DNA of 64,000 bases from Saccharopolyspora sp. SCSIO 74807 (GTDB taxonomy: Bacteria > Actinomycetota > Actinomycetes > Mycobacteriales > Pseudonocardiaceae), in the NCBI RefSeq assembly GCF_037023755.1, contig NZ_CP146100.1, forward strand, positions 1,304,501-1,368,500, read 5' to 3'. The notes under the pieces were generated by a model. That model ran no database searches. It saw only the letters and a list, made by a program, of their open reading frames with translations, and was not told the DNA's origin. Shown here in pieces: positions 19,289 through 28,434 of the stretch. A program made the translations under genes and the position numbers. How positions within the stretch are numbered: position 1 is the stretch's first letter; every line of letters begins with the position of its first letter.

Positions 19289-19996
19289 TCAACCCTCGCG
19301 GACCGGTTCGGCCTGCGCACCGTGCGCGGCGACCGCCTTGAGCAGCGCATCCGGCCGGTCCTCGGTCGGCAGCGGGGGCACGATCTCGACGGCGCAGCCG
19401 ATCTGCGCGGCGCCGCCGTCGGCCTCCTCGCTGTCGCCGATCATCAGCGCCTCCTCCGGCGCCACGTCCAGCCGCGCGCAGGCGAGCCGGAACAGCTCGG
19501 CGTCCGGCTTGATCACGCCTTCGACGTAGGACATCAGGTACTCGTCGACGAGGTCGAGCACGCCCAGCTCGGCGAACGCCGGCCGGATGTCGAAGGCGAT
19601 GTTGCTGATCACCGCGATCCGCACGCCCTGGTCCCGCAGGTTGCGCAGCACCTGGGCGGTGTCCGGATACGGCGTCCAGGACAGCGGGTCGACCAGCCGC
19701 GAGTACAGCCCCTCGGCCTGCTCCGGCGTGCTGATCCCGGACAGCCGCAGCACCTCGAGGTTCGACTTGCGGTGCATCTCCGGGTCGAGGTCCCGGTGGT
19801 ACCAGGCGTGCTGGTACTCGGGCTCCATCACCGCCACGTTGCCGGACGGGGCGGTGAGCTTGCGCAGCACCTCGGTCTGCGCCTCCAGGTCCAGCGGGGT
19901 ACCGCTGCCGTCGGTGAGATCGGCCAGCCAGGACTCGTCCTGCTCCAACCGGAACAACGTGCCGGAGAAGTCGAAGAACACCGCGCGCAAGGTCAC
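19289..19996 (-). CDS. HAD-superfamily hydrolase
   Basis: A 235-residue haloacid-dehalogenase-like protein. Motif I is VFFDFSGTLF: the nucleophile Asp is present, but the usual second Asp is a serine (D-F-S-G-T). Motif II Ser is in VISNIAFDI, motif III Lys in GVIKPDAELFRLA, and motif IV is MIGDSEEADGGAA. GTG 19996 is chosen because it directly precedes the first strand. A phosphatase or phosphonatase-like role is possible; the changed motif I leaves the acid/base step uncertain. It is transcribed away from the NACHT gene. Confidence 0.85.
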   Translation of the reverse strand: MTLRAVFFDFSGTLFRLEQDESWLADLTDGSGTPLDLEAQTEVLRKLTAPSGNVAVMEPEYQHAWYHRDLDPEMHRKSNLEVLRLSGISTPEQAEGLYSRLVDPLSWTPYPDTAQVLRNLRDQGVRIAVISNIAFDIRPAFAELGVLDLVDEYLMSYVEGVIKPDAELFRLACARLDVAPEEALMIGDSEEADGGAAQIGCAVEIVPPLPTEDRPDALLKAVAAHGAQAEPVREG

Positions 19997-20130
19997 CGGC
20001 CCAGCGTACGTGCGGGCCGGAGCGCACCGCCGGAACCTGCGGCCGATCTCACTGCGCAACGACGACCGGACACGAGGTGACCGCACTCTCCGCTACCCTT
20101 CGATCACAGCACCGGCTGCCGAAGGCGACC

Positions 20131-22052
20131 ATGGCGCACTCGCACAACGAGTTCCACGGCAATGCCAAGCACGTTGTCCAGGCGGAACGCATCGACAACG
20201 TGCACATCACGCAGGTCCCCGATGATCCGCTGAGCGAGCCCCAGGAAGCCCTCGCGCACGCCGTCGAACTGCAATGGCGCGAAGAAGCGGCCAAGCGCAG
20301 GCTGTTCGACCCGGCACCGCTGGCGGTGTCCTGGCACGCGGTCGACGGAGACCTGGCCGACCACGCGCGCAACACCGGCGCACCGATCTCCGGCAGCAGC
20401 GACCGGATCAGCACCCTGGTGCGGGCCTTCCGGGAGACGCCGGAACGCCGCCTGGTCCTGCTCGGCGACGGCGGCTCCGGCAAGACCACGCTCGCGCTGC
20501 TGTTGCTGCTCGGGCTACTGAAGGAGCGCGCGCCGGGTGATCCGGTGCCGGTGCTGCAGTCGATCAGCTCGTGGAACTCCGCCGGTGAGCACGTGCACAC
20601 CTGGCTGGCCCGGCGGCTGGCGGAGGACTACCCGGACCTCGGTGATCAAGGGCCGGACACCGTGCAGCGCCTGCTCGGCACCGGTCGCGTGCTGCCGATC
20701 CTGGACGGCTTGGACGAGTTGCCCGGCCCTCGGCGGGAGCTGGCGATCACGACGTTGAACCGCTCGCTGAACGCCGACGCCCCGCTCGTGCTGACCAGTC
20801 GCACCGCGGAGTACGAGGCAGCGGTCCGCAAGGCCGATGTGCTGCGGTCCGCGGCGGTGGTGCAGGTCGAGCCGGTCGGCGTCGACGTGGTCATCGACTA
20901 CCTGTCCGCGGCCGTCTCGCCGCAGCGGACGAACTCGTGGCAGCGGGTGTTCACGCATTTGCGGGAGCACCCGGACGGACCGCTGGCCCAAGCCCTCGGA
21001 TCGCCGTTCATGGCCTCGCTGCTGCGCAACGTTCATGCGCCGCGGCGGTACGCACCGGTGCACCTGACCGAGCTGGCGACCCGTAGCGAGGTGGACGAGC
21101 ACCTGCTGGACGACCTGGTGCGGCACGCCTACGAGGAGCCATCGGCGCAGGCGCACGATCCCCGAAAGGCCCCGCAGTGGCTTCGGTTCCTGGCCGGCAC
21201 TCCGCACACCGGCAACAAGCACGGTGTCGGCAATCCCGACCTGGCGTGGTGGGAGCTGCAATTCGCGGTGCCGCGTTGGCTCTACCCGGTTTCCGGCGGA
21301 ATCGTCTTCGCCGTGGCACTGGGTGCGTGCTGGGCGGGCGCGGGCAACCCGGTGGAGCTGTTCGACCCGGTCCTCGCCGTCGGCTCGCTCGTAGTGACCT
21401 TCCTGATCTTCACGGCCGCTTCAGCATCGCCGCTGTGGAAGGCAAAGCCCCGAAGTCGACGCTGCGGCGGACCGGACGCCGACCTGTCACCGACCTCGCC
21501 CGGAGAATCGCGCGAGTGTGCGCGGCGATGGTCGCGGTCTCCGCGGCGATGCTGCTGACGGGAGGCGCGGCGATCCAGTTCCTGCTCGGCGCGAGCAACT
21601 CCCGGAACGGCCGATCCCGGGCGACCTGGCACTGGCTGACCCGCGGCGGCGGCATCTCCGGCACCTCGTGGGAGGCGACCACTCCCACTACTTCGTTGCG
21701 CGACGACCGGACCGCCACCCTGATCCCGGCGTTGACCTTCCTCGTGCTCGGGAAACTGCCGACGCTCGCGCTCTTGGCGCTGGGGCCGATGCCCCCGGAC
21801 GAAGCGTGGCCGGTCACCACCGCAGGGCTGACCGACCTCATCGGGACGGTGCTGTGCATCGGAACGCTGACGGAATCAGCATGGTGGTACTTCGTGATCG
21901 CCCGCGGCTGGCTGGCGATGCGCGGCAAGATCCCGCTGCGGCTGATGCGGTTCCTCGACGACGCGCGGGAGCGCGAACTGCTCCGGCAATCCGGAGCCGT
22001 GTACCAGTTCCGGCACGCGCAGCTGAAGGAGCACATCAAGCAGAAGTGGTGA
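20131..22052 (+). pseudogene. NACHT-domain STAND NTPase, frameshifted
   Basis: The first part (20131-21558, 475 codons) begins MAHSHNEFHGNAKHVVQAE, then DNVHI, and carries a NACHT NTPase: Walker A LLGDGGSGKTTLALL, Walker B VLPILDGLDELPG and sensor LVLTSRTAEY, then two hydrophobic segments. Around 21432-21450 (after SPLWK) the homology moves to the -1 frame (GKAPKSTLRRTGRRP), continues through more membrane helices and ends with the usual family C-terminus RFLDDARERELLRQSGAVYQ, then FRHAQLKEH. One missing base explains this. Without correction the first frame ends early at 21558. Such NACHT proteins are common in Streptomyces and relatives, and some are anti-phage proteins. It could be a true pseudogene or a sequencing error. 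Confidence 0.75.
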
Positions 22053-22055
22053 TGC

Positions 22056-22256
22056 TCAGCATCGGCTCGCCCGGTCGCGGTGCATGGGCGCGAGGATTCC
22101 GAACACGCAGCACGCGGTGCTGATCCACAGGACCAGCGCGGCCAAGGCGAGCGCGGCGGGCCCGCCGCCCGCCCACAGCAGCAATGCGCACGGCCAGGCG
22201 ATCAGCGGCTGTCCGACCACTGCCCGGCGCACCCAGCGGTTCTGTCCGATCACCAT
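22056..22256 (-). CDS. Small hydrophobic protein, function unknown
   Basis: A 66-residue frame starting with ATG (MVIGQNRWVRRAVV). It has two strongly hydrophobic stretches (QPLIAWPCALLLWAGG and PAALALAALVLWISTACCVF), consistent with a two-helix membrane protein. It is convergent with the NACHT gene, ending 3 bp after that gene. No family is recognised, and codon structure alone supports it moderately. Confidence 0.45.
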   Translation of the reverse strand: MVIGQNRWVRRAVVGQPLIAWPCALLLWAGGGPAALALAALVLWISTACCVFGILAPMHRDRASRC

Positions 22257-22358
22257 GCGTCGAGCATGAACCGGATGCGGGCGGCGCGGCCAGGGTGCGC
22301 ACCCCGAGCTTTCCCGGACTTGTCCCCGCGATCCCCCGGCGTTAACCGGGCGCGCAGG

Positions 22359-22850
22359 TCAAGCGGCCGGGAAGAGCAACGCGGTGGCGATCGCGGCGAT
22401 GCCTTCCCCGCGGCCGGTCAGCCCGAGCCCGTCACTGGTGGTTCCGGAAACCGACACCGGCGCGCCGAGCACCTCGGAAAGCACCCGCTGCGCCTCCTCG
22501 CGGCGCTTGCCGATCCGCGGCGCGTTGCCGATCACCTGGACCACGGCGTTGCCGACCTGGAAACCGGCCGCGGTGATCCGCGAGCGCGCTTCGGTCAGCA
22601 GCTCCGAACCGTGCGCGCCGGACCACCGCTGGTCGCCGGTGCCGAACACGGCACCGAGATCTCCGAGCCCGGCCGCGGAAAGCAGCGCGTCGCACAGCGC
22701 GTGCGCTGCGACATCACCGTCCGAATGTCCGCTGCACCCGTCGACGCCGGGCCAGTGCAGCCCGGCCACCCAGCACTCGCGTCCCGCTTCCACCGGATGC
22801 ACGTCGACGCCCTGCCCGATCCGGGGAACCGGGCCGGACGGTGCGTTCAC
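22359..22850 (-). CDS. ispF: 2-C-methyl-D-erythritol 2,4-cyclodiphosphate synthase
   Basis: A 163-residue enzyme of the MEP isoprenoid pathway that cyclises CDP-methylerythritol phosphate. The metal-binding pair D-x-H is in [12 protein letters not shown], followed by the signature [18 protein letters not shown] and the C-terminal [19 protein letters not shown]. The GTG start overlaps the ispD stop (GTGA), giving translational coupling. Length is normal. The order carD-ispD-ispF matches Rv3583c-Rv3581c. Confidence 0.96.
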   Translation of the reverse strand: MNAPSGPVPRIGQGVDVHPVEAGRECWVAGLHWPGVDGCSGHSDGDVAAHALCDALLSAAGLGDLGAVFGTGDQRWSGAHGSELLTEARSRITAAGFQVGNAVVQVIGNAPRIGKRREEAQRVLSEVLGAPVSVSGTTSDGLGLTGRGEGIAAIATALLFPAA

Positions 22851-23623
22851 CGGGGATCTCCGATCGGTTCGGCCGCGAGCACCGACTCGGCGATCGCCAG
22901 GTCGAACGCGGTGGTGATCTTCAAGGCGTGCGGGTGGCCCGCAACGGTGCGCACCACACCACCGATCCGCTCGACCAGCCCGGCGTCGTCGGTGGCGGAG
23001 TCATCGGCCGCGGCGTACGCGGCGCGCAGCACGTCGATCTCGAAGCCCTGCGGGGTCTGCACGCTGCGCAGCCGGGAACGGTCCACGGTCGCGCTGACCA
23101 CCTCGTCGGCGTCGACCTGCTTGATCGTGTCACTGACCGGCAGCACCGGAACGACCGCGGAGGCACCGCCGCGAACGGCGTCGGCCACCTCGCGGATCAC
23201 CGGCACCGGGGTGAACGCCCGCGCGGCGTCGTGCACCAGCACCGCCCGGACATCCGGCACGGCCCGCTCGGCCGCCGCCAGTGCCAGCCGCACTGACTCG
23301 GTCCGGTCCGCACCACCGGCAACGACGCCGACCGGCGAAGCCGGATCGGACACCTCGGCAGGTGATTCGGGAACGTTCGCGCCGAAACCGGAATCCGGCC
23401 GCCACGACGCGACGGCACCGAGCACCGCCAGCTCCCGCTGCACGACATCGACCTGGTCGGGCGGGGCAGCGACCACCACGTGGTGCACGCTGCCGGACTC
23501 CAACAGCCCGCGAACGGCGCGGACCAGCAAGGACTCACCCGAAACCGGGACCAGTGCTTTCGGCGTCCCGGCCCCCAGGCGCACCCCGCGCCCGGCGGCC
23601 GGAACCAGGGCCACCACTTTCAC
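22847..23623 (-). CDS. ispD: 2-C-methyl-D-erythritol 4-phosphate cytidylyltransferase
   Basis: A 258-residue MEP-pathway enzyme that attaches CMP to methylerythritol phosphate. Family motifs are [20 protein letters not shown] at the N-terminus, [25 protein letters not shown] and [11 protein letters not shown]. It is somewhat longer than the usual 230 residues because of an insertion near residues 82-105 ([20 protein letters not shown]). GTG 23623 is chosen because it starts directly on the nucleotide-binding strand; it lies 19 bp after carD. Confidence 0.95.
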   Translation of the reverse strand: MKVVALVPAAGRGVRLGAGTPKALVPVSGESLLVRAVRGLLESGSVHHVVVAAPPDQVDVVQRELAVLGAVASWRPDSGFGANVPESPAEVSDPASPVGVVAGGADRTESVRLALAAAERAVPDVRAVLVHDAARAFTPVPVIREVADAVRGGASAVVPVLPVSDTIKQVDADEVVSATVDRSRLRSVQTPQGFEIDVLRAAYAAADDSATDDAGLVERIGGVVRTVAGHPHALKITTAFDLAIAESVLAAEPIGDPR

Positions 23624-23642
23624 GCTTCGCCGGACCCGCCGA

Positions 23643-24131
23643 TCAGACGGCCGTTGCGAGCACTTCGTCCAACAGGGACTCGGCCTTGCCCTCGTCGGTG
23701 CCCTCTGCCAGCGCGAGCTCGCTGACCAGTATTTGCCGGGCCTTCGCGAGCATTCGCTTCTCACCCGCGGACAATCCGCGGTCCTTTTCGCGCCGCCAGA
23801 GGTCGCGCACCACTTCGGCCACCTTGTTCACATCGCCGGAGGCGAGTTTCTCCACGTTGGCCTTGTACCGCCGGGACCAGTTCGTCGGTTCCTCGGTGTG
23901 CGGGGCGCGCAGCACGTCGAAGACATGGTCCAGACCCTCTTGACCGACCACGTCCCGAACACCGACGATCTCGGCGTTGTCCGCAGGAACGCGCACGGTC
24001 AAGTCGCCTTGGGCGACTCGCAGGACGAGGTACTGCTTTTCCTCGCCCTTGATCACGCGGGTCTCGATTGCTTCGATGAGCGCAGCACCGTGGTGCGGGT
24101 AGACGACGGTCTCTCCGACCTTGAAAACCAT
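23643..24131 (-). CDS. carD: RNA polymerase-binding transcription factor CarD
   Basis: A 162-residue CarD/CdnL regulator. The N-terminal Tudor-like RNA-polymerase interaction domain ([20 protein letters not shown]) and the C-terminal helical DNA-binding domain ([20 protein letters not shown]) including the conserved Trp are both intact. CarD stabilises open complexes, notably at rRNA promoters, and is essential in mycobacteria. It heads the carD-ispD-ispF cluster. GAGGA stands just before the start, and a TAGGCT -10-like hexamer lies about 40 bp upstream. Confidence 0.96.
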   Translation of the reverse strand: MVFKVGETVVYPHHGAALIEAIETRVIKGEEKQYLVLRVAQGDLTVRVPADNAEIVGVRDVVGQEGLDHVFDVLRAPHTEEPTNWSRRYKANVEKLASGDVNKVAEVVRDLWRREKDRGLSAGEKRMLAKARQILVSELALAEGTDEGKAESLLDEVLATAV

Positions 24132-24407
24132 GTGTCCTCTGCCCCTTTCGCTCAGCTCAGCCTAGCACGAGCGACAACCGAGCCTCGACCGCCCTACCAT
24201 CGTCATCGCAGGTCAGGACGCGATCGGGGGTTGACAAACAGCCACTGGCCGTGCTTCGCCAGGTCCGCGCGGATGGCTCGATTGATCCATTGTGGACATC
24301 CGGTGGGCGGGCCGCACGCCGCCGGACGGGGGTCTGCCTCGGGTCCTGCGGGAAGGGCGATTAAGCTGCCACGCGGTCGTCCGGCTATCAGGAAGGACAC
24401 TGCCACC

Positions 24408-25046
24408 GTGAGCCGCCCCCAGCACCACACTGCTTTCCGCGTGCGGTTGACCTCGGCCGCACTGGGCCTGGGCGCCGTCGTCGCACTCGCCGGCTGCAGC
24501 GCGGGCCAGGTGACCGAGACCGACACCCAGGTCGCCGCCGTCCCCGGCGGCAGCGGCGATGTCAACGGCATCGGCGTGCGCAACGCGACGCTGGTCTTCC
24601 CGACCGGCCAGGGCCGGTACGGCCCGGGCTCCTCGGCGCCGCTGCAGGCCGTCTTGATCAACAGCGGCGCGCAGGACGACAAGCTGGTCCAGGTCACCAG
24701 CAGCTTCGCCAATTCGGTGCAGGTCGGGCAGACGACGGAGCTGCCGTCGAACAGCTCGCTGCACGCCGACGGTGCGCCGGCGCAGAGCGGCCAGACCTCG
24801 CAGGGTGCCCAGCCTTCGCAGGGCGGCCAGCCTTCGCAGCAGCAGGCGCCCTCGCAGGGCAGCGCCACCGACGAGCGGCAGGTGTCGATCACGCTGAACG
24901 GCCTCACGCAGCAGATCACACCGGGCGTCACGGTTCCGGTGACCTTCGTGTTCGCCAAGGCCGGACCGGTCACCGTGCAGGTGCCGATCGGCGAGGACTC
25001 CAGCCCGCGCCCGGAACACGGTTCCGGCGGGGCGAGCCACCACTGA
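24408..25046 (+). CDS. LpqE-like lipoprotein
   Basis: A 212-residue secreted lipoprotein. The signal peptide ends in VVALAGC, and a beta-rich domain follows (VNGIGVRNATLVFPTGQG, APLQAVLINSGAQDDKLVQV), as in copper-chaperone PCuAC/LpqE-like proteins. A Ser/Gln-rich linker with repeated SQG-QPSQ (residues about 125-150) interrupts the domain before ERQVSITLNGLTQQITPGVT. GTG 24408 has an excellent Shine-Dalgarno, AGGAAGGA, at 24390-24397. It sits between carD and radA as Rv3584 (lpqE) does in M. tuberculosis. Its molecular role is not established. Confidence 0.85.
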   Translation: MSRPQHHTAFRVRLTSAALGLGAVVALAGCSAGQVTETDTQVAAVPGGSGDVNGIGVRNATLVFPTGQGRYGPGSSAPLQAVLINSGAQDDKLVQVTSSFANSVQVGQTTELPSNSSLHADGAPAQSGQTSQGAQPSQGGQPSQQQAPSQGSATDERQVSITLNGLTQQITPGVTVPVTFVFAKAGPVTVQVPIGEDSSPRPEHGSGGASHH

Positions 25047-25150
25047 CCAGCGGTTTCGCTTCGGGAGGGCCGCCAGCGGGCGGCCCTTCGGCATGTCCGG
25101 GGCCGACTCGCCGGAGCACTGCGGCCGGTGGAGTCGTCGGGCCCGGCGGA

Positions 25151-25156
25151 TAGCCT
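25151..25156 (+). promoter_or_regulatory. -10 element of a likely leaderless radA promoter
   Basis: TAGCCT lies exactly 6 nt before the radA GTG at 25163, and no Shine-Dalgarno is present. In actinobacteria a TANNNT hexamer at this spacing marks transcripts that start at the first base of the start codon. Confidence 0.5.
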
Positions 25157-25162
25157 CCCGCC

Positions 25163-26539
25163 GTGCCTGCCAAGAACGCCCGCGCGGCCCGCCCCGCCTA
25201 CCGCTGCGCCGACTGCGGCCACGAGGTCACCAAGTGGCTCGGCCGCTGCCCCTCCTGCCACGCCTGGAACACCATCGAGGAGACCGCCGCGGCCCGGCCC
25301 GCCGCCGCGAAGGTCACCGCCGCCGCACCGGCGACCTCCGCGCGCCCGATCGCCGAAGTGGACCTGGACTCGGCCCGGCAGGTGCCGACCGGCATCGCCG
25401 AGCTGGACCGGGTGCTCGGCGGCGGGATCGTGCCTGGCGCGGTGATGCTGCTGGCCGGGGAGCCGGGAGTGGGCAAGTCGACGCTGCTGCTGGAGGTCGC
25501 GCACCGCTGGGCGGCGGCCGGTTCGGGCGGCCCTTCGCTGTACGTCACGGGTGAGGAATCGGCGGGCCAGGTGCGGTTGCGCGCGGAGCGCACCGACTCG
25601 CTGCACCCCGAGCTCTACCTCGGTTCGGAGGCCGACCTCGGAGCCGTGCTCGGGCACGTGGACGCCATCCGCCCCGGACTGCTGATCATCGACTCGGTGC
25701 AGACCGTGCAGTCGCCGGACGTGGACGGCACGCCGGGCGGGGTCACCCAGGTCCGCGCGGTCACCTCCGGCCTGGTCGCGCTGGCCAAGGAACGCGGGCT
25801 GCCGGTGGTGCTGGTCGGGCACGTGACCAAGGACGGCGCGGTGGCGGGACCGCGCGCGCTGGAACACCTGGTGGACGTGGTGCTCAACTTCGAGGGCGAC
25901 CGGCATTCGTCGCTGCGGATGCTGCGCGGAATCAAGAACCGTTTTGGCCCGGCCGACGAGGTCGGCTGCTTCGAGCAGCGCGACGACGGGATCGCCGAGG
26001 TGGCCGATCCCTCCGGGTTGTTCCTGAACCGCCAGGAGGCTGCGGTCCCGGGAACCGCGGTGACGGTCATGGTCGAGGGCAAGCGCCCGCTGCTGGCGGA
26101 GGTGCAGGCGCTGGTCGCGCCGACCCAGATGCAGATCCCGCGCCGGGCGGTGAGCGGGCTGGACTCGGCGCGGGTGTCGATGGCGCTGGCGGTGCTGGAA
26201 AAGCGCGGCCGGGTCCGCACCGGCGAGAAGGAGGTGTTCGCGGCCACCGTCGGCGGCATGAAGGTCACCGAGCCCGCCGCGGACCTGGCGGTGGCGCTGG
26301 CCATCGCATCGTCGGCCATGGACGTTCCGCTGCCGCCGAACATGGTGGTGGTCGGCGAGGTCGGGCTGGCCGGGGAGATCCGCCGGGTGAACGCGGTGGG
26401 CAGGCGGCTCGCGGAGGCGCAGCGGCTGGGTTTCGACCGCGCGCTGGTGCCGCCGGATTCCGGCAGGCTCCCCTCCGGGATCAAGGCCACCGTCGTGCCC
26501 GACCTGCAAACCGCCCTCAAGTCGCTGCGCTCGAACTGA
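25163..26539 (+). CDS. radA: DNA repair protein RadA (branch-migration ATPase)
   Basis: A 458-residue RecA-like protein. The N-terminal zinc finger is C-x2-C-x11-C-x2-C (CADCGHEVTKWLGRCPSC), followed by the ATPase with Walker A GEPGVGKST, Walker B LLIIDSVQTVQ and the RadA-specific KNRFG motif, then a C-terminal Lon-protease-like domain lacking protease function (PPNMVVVGEVGLAGEIRRVN). RadA processes recombination intermediates. In M. tuberculosis disA follows radA immediately; here the next gene is convergent and only 91 bp away, with a 51-nt stem-loop between. Confidence 0.96.
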   Translation: MPAKNARAARPAYRCADCGHEVTKWLGRCPSCHAWNTIEETAAARPAAAKVTAAAPATSARPIAEVDLDSARQVPTGIAELDRVLGGGIVPGAVMLLAGEPGVGKSTLLLEVAHRWAAAGSGGPSLYVTGEESAGQVRLRAERTDSLHPELYLGSEADLGAVLGHVDAIRPGLLIIDSVQTVQSPDVDGTPGGVTQVRAVTSGLVALAKERGLPVVLVGHVTKDGAVAGPRALEHLVDVVLNFEGDRHSSLRMLRGIKNRFGPADEVGCFEQRDDGIAEVADPSGLFLNRQEAAVPGTAVTVMVEGKRPLLAEVQALVAPTQMQIPRRAVSGLDSARVSMALAVLEKRGRVRTGEKEVFAATVGGMKVTEPAADLAVALAIASSAMDVPLPPNMVVVGEVGLAGEIRRVNAVGRRLAEAQRLGFDRALVPPDSGRLPSGIKATVVPDLQTALKSLRSN

Positions 26540-26566
26540 GCCTCTCCCGCACGCGCCAGCCTCAGC

Positions 26567-26617
26567 GGGTGAACGGACCGTTCGACCAATCTATTCGGAC
26601 CAACGGTCCGTTCACCC
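26567..26617. repeat. 51-nt stem-loop repeat, copy B (perfect arms)
   Basis: Arms GGGTGAACGGACCGTT (26567-26582) and AACGGTCCGTTCACCC (26602-26617) form a perfect 16-bp inverted repeat with a 19-nt loop. It lies between the convergent genes radA and 26631-27239. The loop and inner arms are the same as in copy A (16717-16767), differing at only a few positions in total. Confidence 0.85.
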
Positions 26618-26630
26618 ACGATGAACGGGG

Positions 26631-27239
26631 TCAGGTGAGGCGGAACGGGGTTGGCTGGCTGATGAGGCCGCCCAGGCGGGCGCCGACTACGTAGTCGCCC
26701 GCGGGAGCGGTCTCGCGCTTGGCGGCGCACTGCTCGGGCGATGCTTCCGGGGTGGAGGCGACGCCGGTCCATTCGAGTTCGTTGCGGACGGATTCACCGG
26801 GGGCCAGCACCGGCATCTCGTTGCTGGATTCGGTCTGGCAGTCGTTGCTCGACCAGAAGCGCTTGCCGTCCGCAGTGGACACCACGACCTCGCGCAGCAT
26901 CCGGCCGGTGTCCCGGACGCAGTCCACCGGGCCGGTGTTGGTGATGACCATGCGCAGCCCGACCGGTTCGCCTGCCGGGATCTCCGGGCGCACCGGCTCC
27001 GCGGTGATCCGCAGGTCCCGGTCGCCGCACGCCGGTGGAGCCGCGGGTGGCGCGGCGGCCTGCGGCGGCGGGGCACCCCCGTGCGTTCCGGCTTGCTGCG
27101 ATGCTGCCGGGACGAGCGCTCCGGCCAGCGCGATCACGCCCCACACCGCGAGAGCGATCGCCAGCAGGACCGCACCGAACGCCACCGCTCGGCGGCGCCA
27201 GTACACCTCGGGGCGAAGCGGTCCGATGGGATCCAGCAC
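26631..27239 (-). CDS. Membrane-anchored secreted protein (Rv3587c-like), function unknown
   Basis: A 202-residue protein with a cytoplasmic N-terminus (VLDPIGPLRPEVYWRRR), one transmembrane helix (AVAFGAVLLAIALAVWGVIA), a Pro/Ala-rich linker and an extracellular beta-domain (RITAEPVRPEIPAGEPVGLR, ITNTGPVDCVRDTG). Four cysteines (at about 75, 111, 138 and 171) may form disulfides. By position it corresponds to the membrane protein Rv3587c downstream of radA-disA. GTG 27239 is preceded by TACTGT (27251-27246) with a 6-nt gap, suggesting a leaderless start. Confidence 0.75.
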   Translation of the reverse strand: MLDPIGPLRPEVYWRRRAVAFGAVLLAIALAVWGVIALAGALVPAASQQAGTHGGAPPPQAAAPPAAPPACGDRDLRITAEPVRPEIPAGEPVGLRMVITNTGPVDCVRDTGRMLREVVVSTADGKRFWSSNDCQTESSNEMPVLAPGESVRNELEWTGVASTPEASPEQCAAKRETAPAGDYVVGARLGGLISQPTPFRLT

Positions 27240-27419
27240 GGTCCGACAGTAACCCGGTGATCCCGCTGAGCCGACCAATCGATGATCACCCGATCAGGCG
27301 TATTTGTACCGCCGTTCAGGCAGCAAGATCAGTCCGTTCGTGTGGTCTTGCCCCGGTACGCGGCCGGTTCCGGGGCGCCCCGGGAGCTCCGGCGCGCGCC
27401 TGGCAGGATCGGTGCCGAG

Positions 27420-28310
27420 ATGACGACGACCGCCTGGGACCCCACCGAGCTGATCGACTGGTTCGCCGCCGAGGCCCGCCCGCTGCCGTGGCGCGCGCCC
27501 GGCACGACCGGCTGGGGCGTGCTGGTCAGCGAAACCATGCTGCAGCAGACGCCGGTGAACCGCGTGCTGCCGATCTGGCAGGAGTGGATGGCGCGCTGGC
27601 CGCGCCCGTCCGACCTGGCCGCGGCCCCGCAGGCCGAAGTGCTGCGGGCCTGGGGCAAGCTCGGCTACCCGCGCCGCGCGCTGCGCCTGCACCAGGCCGC
27701 CGGGGCGATCGCCGCCGACCACGACGACCTCGTTCCGTCCGATGTGGACACCCTGTTGGCGCTGCCGGGGATCGGGACCTACACCGCCCGCGCGGTCGCC
27801 GCGTTCGCCTACGGCAAGCGGGCTCCCGTGGTGGACACGAACGTCCGCAGGGTCGTGGCACGGGCCGTGCACGGCGCGGGCGATGCCGGGCCGCCGTCGC
27901 CGAAGCGCGACCTCGCCGATGTCGAGGTGCTGCTGCCCGGCGACGACGCGAGCGCGGCGAGCCTGTCGGCGGCGTTGATGGAACTCGGGCAGGTGGTGTG
28001 CACGGTCCGCTCCCCCGCCTGCGAGCGCTGCCCGATCGCGCACGACTGCGCGTGGCAGCACGCCGGGCGCCCGGCCTACGCGGGACCGCCGAAGAAGGTG
28101 CAGCGCTTCGCGGGAACCGACCGGCAGGTGCGCGGCAAACTGCTGGACGTGCTGCGCGGCGCGGAAGGTCCGGTGCGGCGGGAACAGCTCGACGCGGTCT
28201 GGTCGGACGCCGGTCAGCGGGACCGTTGCCTGGATTCGCTGCTGGTGGACGGGCTCATGGAGCAGACCGAGGACGGGAGGTTCGCATTGCCCGGGGAGCA
28301 CGGGGCCTAG
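27420..28310 (+). CDS. mutY: A/G-specific adenine DNA glycosylase
   Basis: A 296-residue base-excision repair enzyme that removes adenine paired with 8-oxoguanine. The catalytic Glu is in LVSETMLQQTPV, the helix-hairpin-helix is LLALPGIGTYTARAVAAF with catalytic Asp in VVDTNVRRVVAR, and the [4Fe-4S] ligands follow the C-x6-C-x2-C-x5-C pattern (CTVRSPACERCPIAHDC). The C-terminal domain is short compared with E. coli MutY, as is usual for actinobacterial members. ATG 27420 is used; upstream in-frame codons add only unrelated sequence. Confidence 0.95.
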   Translation: MTTTAWDPTELIDWFAAEARPLPWRAPGTTGWGVLVSETMLQQTPVNRVLPIWQEWMARWPRPSDLAAAPQAEVLRAWGKLGYPRRALRLHQAAGAIAADHDDLVPSDVDTLLALPGIGTYTARAVAAFAYGKRAPVVDTNVRRVVARAVHGAGDAGPPSPKRDLADVEVLLPGDDASAASLSAALMELGQVVCTVRSPACERCPIAHDCAWQHAGRPAYAGPPKKVQRFAGTDRQVRGKLLDVLRGAEGPVRREQLDAVWSDAGQRDRCLDSLLVDGLMEQTEDGRFALPGEHGA

Positions 28311-28434
28311 GCAACGCTTGCCGCGGACGTCTTCCTCCGCGAGCCGGAAGAGCACTGGCCCGCAGCAGCACCGACCCAAGCACCAACGGAGCGCCGAGCG
28401 ATCCGGCCGATTGGAAATCGAGGGAGCTGGACCG

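Noticed and set aside
22080-25046. One continuous plus-strand frame of nearly 1000 codons through ispF, ispD and carD
   Set aside because: Only the last 212 codons (from GTG 24408) look like a protein; the rest is antisense to three clear genes.
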